From Arthrobacter silviterrae (GTDB lineage: Bacteria; Actinomycetota; Actinomycetes; Actinomycetales; Micrococcaceae), in contig NZ_JAAKZI010000009.1 in assembly GCF_011045165.1 (NCBI RefSeq), forward strand, positions 1-64,000: 64,000 nucleotides of DNA, written 5' to 3'. A model generated the notes under the pieces. The model was not told the DNA's origin and did no database searches. It saw only the letters and a list, made by a program, of their open reading frames with translations. The stretch's first letter is position 1, and every line of letters starts with the position of its first letter. This document shows positions 61,363 through 64,000 of the stretch, piece after piece. The translations under genes and the position numbers were made by a program.

Positions 61363-61422
61363 TACACCGGATAATCTGGCCTAGATAAAGATTTTTCGTG
61401 TTGTCCATCCAGGAGCCTTGAC

Positions 61423-62709
61423 GTGTCTTTTACCCCCACCCAGTCCGTGACCAATGCCCCGCTCTCCGAGCTGGACCCTGAGATTGCCGCCGTCCTCAAG
61501 GACGAGTTGGGCCGCCAGCGTGACACGCTGGAAATGATCGCCAGCGAAAACTTCGCCCCCCGCGCCGTCCTGGAAGCCCAGGGCTCCGTGCTGACCAACA
61601 AGTACGCCGAAGGCTACCCGGGACGCCGCTACTACGGCGGCTGCGAGTATGTGGACGTGGCCGAAAACCTGGCCATCCAGCGCGTGAAGGACCTGTTCGG
61701 CGCCGAATACGCCAACGTCCAGCCGCACTCCGGCGCCCAGGCCAACGCCGCCGCCCTTGCCGCCATGATCAAGCCCGGCGAAAAGATCCTCGGCCTGTCA
61801 CTGGCCCACGGCGGGCACCTGACCCACGGCATGAAGCTGAACTTCTCCGGAAAGCTGTACGACGTCGCCGCCTACCAGGTGGAGGCCGACACCTTCCGCA
61901 TCGACATGGACAAGCTGCGCGAGCAGGCCATCGCCGAAAAGCCGCAGGTCATCATTGCCGGCTGGTCCGCCTACCCCCGGCACCTCGACTTTGAGGCGTT
62001 CCGCTCCATCGCCGACGAGGTTGGCGCGCTGCTCTGGACGGACATGGCGCACTTCGCCGGGCTGGTGGCCGCCGGCCTGCACCCGAGCCCGGTGCCGTAC
62101 TCCGACGTCGTGACTTCCACGGTCCACAAGACCCTCTCCGGACCGCGCTCCGGCGTAATCCTGGCCAAGCAGGAATGGGCCAAGAAGCTCAACTCCGCCG
62201 TGTTCCCCGGACAGCAGGGCGGCCCGCTCATGCACGTCATCGCAGCCAAGGCCGTGGCGTTCAAGGTGGCCGCGGGCCAGGAATTCAAGGAGCGCCAGGC
62301 TCGCGTCCTGGAAGGCGCCAAGATCATCGCCGAGCGCCTCAACGCGGCTGACGTCTCCGAGGCCGGCGTGTCCGTGCTGACCGGCGGCACCGACGTCCAC
62401 CTGGTGCTGGTGGACCTGCGCAACTCGCTGCTGGACGGCCAGCAGGCCGAGGACCTCCTGCACTCCGTGGGCATCACGGTCAACCGCAACGCCGTCCCGT
62501 TCGACCCCCGCCCCCCGATGGTCACCTCCGGCCTGCGCATCGGCACCCCCGCACTGGCCACCCGCGGCTTCGGCGCAACGGAATTCACCGAGGTGGCCGA
62601 GATCATCGCCTCCGCGCTGAAGGGCAACGCCGACGTCGAAGCCCTCGCCGCCCGCGTGAAGAAGCTCGCCGCCGACTTCCCGCTGTACCCCGGCCAGGAG
62701 CAGTGGTAA
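61423..62709 (+). CDS. glyA: Serine hydroxymethyltransferase
   Basis: A 428-residue PLP enzyme that converts serine and THF to glycine and 5,10-methylene-THF. Seen: [40 protein letters not shown], here cited in parts for the substrate loop; [31 protein letters not shown] with the PLP-contacting Asp and His; and the PLP Lys in [12 protein letters not shown]. The GTG at 61423 has AGGAG 7 nt before. Expression should rise when ZMP accumulates, via the riboswitch. folD begins 4 nt after its stop. Confidence 0.98.
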   Translation: MSFTPTQSVTNAPLSELDPEIAAVLKDELGRQRDTLEMIASENFAPRAVLEAQGSVLTNKYAEGYPGRRYYGGCEYVDVAENLAIQRVKDLFGAEYANVQPHSGAQANAAALAAMIKPGEKILGLSLAHGGHLTHGMKLNFSGKLYDVAAYQVEADTFRIDMDKLREQAIAEKPQVIIAGWSAYPRHLDFEAFRSIADEVGALLWTDMAHFAGLVAAGLHPSPVPYSDVVTSTVHKTLSGPRSGVILAKQEWAKKLNSAVFPGQQGGPLMHVIAAKAVAFKVAAGQEFKERQARVLEGAKIIAERLNAADVSEAGVSVLTGGTDVHLVLVDLRNSLLDGQQAEDLLHSVGITVNRNAVPFDPRPPMVTSGLRIGTPALATRGFGATEFTEVAEIIASALKGNADVEALAARVKKLAADFPLYPGQEQW

Positions 62710-62713
62710 CCGC

Positions 62714-63598
62714 ATGACCGAGGTACAAACCGCACAAATCCTGGACGGCAAGGCCACGGCTGCAGCGATCAAGGCAGAGTTGAAGGAACGCGTCTCCGCC
62801 TTGGCCGCCCGCGGCATCACGCCCGGCCTGGGCACCATTCTGGTGGGTTCGGACCCGGGCTCGCAGTGGTACGTGGCCGGCAAGCACAAGGACTGTGCTG
62901 AGGTGGGCATCAACTCCATCCGCATTGACCTGCCGGAAACTGCCACCCAGGAGGAGGTGCTCGACGCCGTCCGCCGGCTCAACGCCGATCCCGCCTGCAC
63001 CGGCTACATTGTCCAGCTGCCCCTGCCTGCGCACGTGGACCAGGACGTGGTGCTGGAAGCCATTGACCCCGCCAAGGACGCCGACGGCCTGCACCCGATG
63101 AACCTGGGCCGCCTGGTGGCCAACGTCAACCGGCCCATGGTTTCCCCCCTGCCGTGCACGCCCAAGGGCTGCGTGGAGCTGCTGCTGCGCCACGGGATCG
63201 ACCTCAACGGCAAGAAGGTCCTGGTGGTGGGCCGCGGCGTGACGATCGGCCGGCCCGTGGGCCTGCTGCTCACCCGCCGCGACATCAATGCGACAGTCAC
63301 GCTGGCCCACACCGGCACACGGGACCTGGCCGCGGAACTGCGGCAGGCCGACGTCGTTATTGCCGCCGCCGGCCAGCCGCACATGGTCAAGGCTGCGGAC
63401 TTGAAGCCGGGCGCCATAGTGCTCGACGTCGGCGTGTCCCGCGTGGATGACGGCAGCGGCAAGGCTGTTGTCACCGGTGACGTGGAGCCCGCCGCCGCTT
63501 CCGTGGCGAGCTGGATTTCCCCGAACCCGGGCGGCGTGGGCCCCATGACCCGCGCCATGCTGCTGGCCAATGTGGTGGAGGCCGCCGAGCGAGCCTGA
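62714..63598 (+). CDS. folD: Methylene-THF dehydrogenase/cyclohydrolase FolD
   Basis: A 294-residue bifunctional enzyme that turns 5,10-methylene-THF into 10-formyl-THF with NADP. Family motifs are [20 protein letters not shown] with the catalytic Lys, [38 protein letters not shown] and [25 protein letters not shown] (one-residue variants of the usual VVGRS). It directly follows glyA and shares its riboswitch. Together they refill 10-formyl-THF for PurH and PurN. Two strong hairpins end the operon. Confidence 0.98.
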   Translation: MTEVQTAQILDGKATAAAIKAELKERVSALAARGITPGLGTILVGSDPGSQWYVAGKHKDCAEVGINSIRIDLPETATQEEVLDAVRRLNADPACTGYIVQLPLPAHVDQDVVLEAIDPAKDADGLHPMNLGRLVANVNRPMVSPLPCTPKGCVELLLRHGIDLNGKKVLVVGRGVTIGRPVGLLLTRRDINATVTLAHTGTRDLAAELRQADVVIAAAGQPHMVKAADLKPGAIVLDVGVSRVDDGSGKAVVTGDVEPAAASVASWISPNPGGVGPMTRAMLLANVVEAAERA

Positions 63599-63619
63599 CG
63601 CACGCCAAGGCAGTGGGAT

Positions 63620-63652
63620 GACGACGGCGGAACGCAAGGTTCCGCCGTCGTC
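63620..63652 (+). terminator. Terminator 1 of glyA-folD
   Basis: GACGACGGCGGAAC (63620-63633) pairs perfectly with GTTCCGCCGTCGTC (63639-63652) over GCAAG, followed by CTCTGTTTT. Its outer arm is the GACGACGGCGG family arm seen at 28810 and 36918. Confidence 0.9.
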
Positions 63653-63669
63653 CTCTGTTTTGTGTGCAA

Positions 63670-63699
63670 GGGCCCGTACTCCCAGCGGAGTACGGGCCC
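63670..63699. terminator. Terminator 2 after folD
   Basis: GGGCCCGTACTCC (63670-63682) pairs perfectly with GGAGTACGGGCCC (63687-63699) over CAGC. It has no T run and may back up the first hairpin. Confidence 0.6.
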
Positions 63700-63751
63700 G
63701 TGCGCGCCCGGGGTGATGTGCGCCGGCGGGGTGCCGGGATACGCTCAAGCC

Positions 63752-64000
63752 ATGACAGGAGCGCGCCGCAGACGGCCCATGGCGGCAGTGGCCGTGCTGG
63801 CAGCCGTGATCCAGCTGGCGGGCACGCATTTCGCGGCGTCGCGCCAGCCGGGTTCCCACCTGGACTGGCTGGGCTACCTGTTGCTGCTGGCCGGCCCGGC
63901 GCTGCTGCTGCTGTGGCGGCGCGCACCCGAGGTGATGCTGGCCGGTGCCGTGGCAGTGGCCGCCGGCTACCTGGCACTGGGCTACCCGTGGGGGCCCGTG
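63752..64000 (+). CDS. N-terminal part of a membrane sensor, probably histidine kinase (truncated by window edge)
   Basis: 83 residues are visible from the ATG at 63752. A basic head (MTGARRRRPM) is followed by three hydrophobic segments (about 11-28, 40-55, 62-80) separated by polar turns (RRAPEVMLAG). This is the usual opening of actinobacterial NarL-linked histidine kinases with a multi-pass sensor, but the kinase part is outside the window, so other membrane proteins are possible. TACGCT lies 6 nt before the ATG with no ribosome site, suggesting a leaderless mRNA. Confidence 0.6.
   Translation, partial: MTGARRRRPMAAVAVLAAVIQLAGTHFAASRQPGSHLDWLGYLLLLAGPALLLLWRRAPEVMLAGAVAVAAGYLALGYPWGPV

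Noticed and set aside
1-64000. tRNA, rRNA, prophage or plasmid origin
   Set aside because: No cloverleaf with CCA-type end, rRNA signature, integrase, terminase, replication gene or iteron cluster was recognised by eye; a covariance-model scan would be the decisive check.

Overview
The window is high-GC DNA with dense gene packing, several probable leaderless starts and many GC-rich hairpin terminators. The gene set includes a monomeric NADP-isocitrate dehydrogenase, a PerM/DUF6350 protein next to purN, and actinobacterial PucR, GntR and ROK regulators. This points to an actinomycete of the Micrococcaceae, most likely Arthrobacter in the broad sense. No rRNA, tRNA, CRISPR array, prophage or intact insertion sequence was seen. 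Function assignments come from reading motifs and family resemblance, not from searches.

Layout. 0-5.9 kb: a lipoprotein, four tandem small membrane proteins of one family, a DHA2-type drug exporter, an APH-like kinase and an alpha/beta hydrolase. 5.9-8.3 kb: a lone protein joining a TOTE-type archaeo-eukaryotic primase to a superfamily 2 helicase. 8.4-16.4 kb: moaA, a gluconate permease, a YdeP-like molybdopterin oxidoreductase, an acetate-type transporter and an AidB-like acyl-CoA dehydrogenase. 16.6-19.1 kb: a cold-shock gene with a structured leader, then perM and purN. 19.1-27.1 kb: a MurNAc/peptidoglycan recycling cluster (MFS carrier, AmiE-like hydrolase, murQ, murR-like, nagZ) with a Vsr/DUF559-type nuclease gene inside it, bracketed by two long palindromes. 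purH follows, so the cluster separates purN from purH. 29.1-36.8 kb: icd and a complete livKHMGF branched-chain amino acid transporter. 37-43.7 kb: a Gfo/Idh/MocA dehydrogenase, then a chvE-mmsB-mmsA sugar transporter with a ROK repressor. 43.8-51.6 kb: a gamma-carbonic-anhydrase-like protein and a probable D/L-lysine catabolic group (DavA-like amidase, PucR regulator, racemase, APC permease, DavB-like lysine oxidase/monooxygenase). 51.7-59.8 kb: a 5-oxoproline-type cluster (DUF2891, DUF979, DUF969, GntR, biotin carboxylase, fused PxpB-PxpC, PxpA) with the same GntR-type operator at two promoters. 60.2-63.6 kb: one-carbon genes purU, glyA and folD, with a ZTP riboswitch ahead of glyA-folD. The window ends in the start of a probable sensor kinase gene.

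Theme. purN, purH, purU, glyA and folD all make or use formyl- or methylene-tetrahydrofolate. The ZTP riboswitch senses ZMP/ZTP, the intermediate that builds up when 10-formyl-THF limits PurH.

Most unusual signals: (i) four copies of a ~71-nt perfect or near-perfect palindrome placed at gene 3' ends, two of them bracketing the nuclease gene; (ii) a second copy of the purU 3' end, differing only at synonymous positions, on the far side of one palindrome; (iii) a ZTP riboswitch whose 3' core is repeated 119 nt downstream; (iv) an oppositely oriented pair of 33-nt and 32-nt tandem repeat blocks around a terminator; (v) the TOTE-type primase-helicase.
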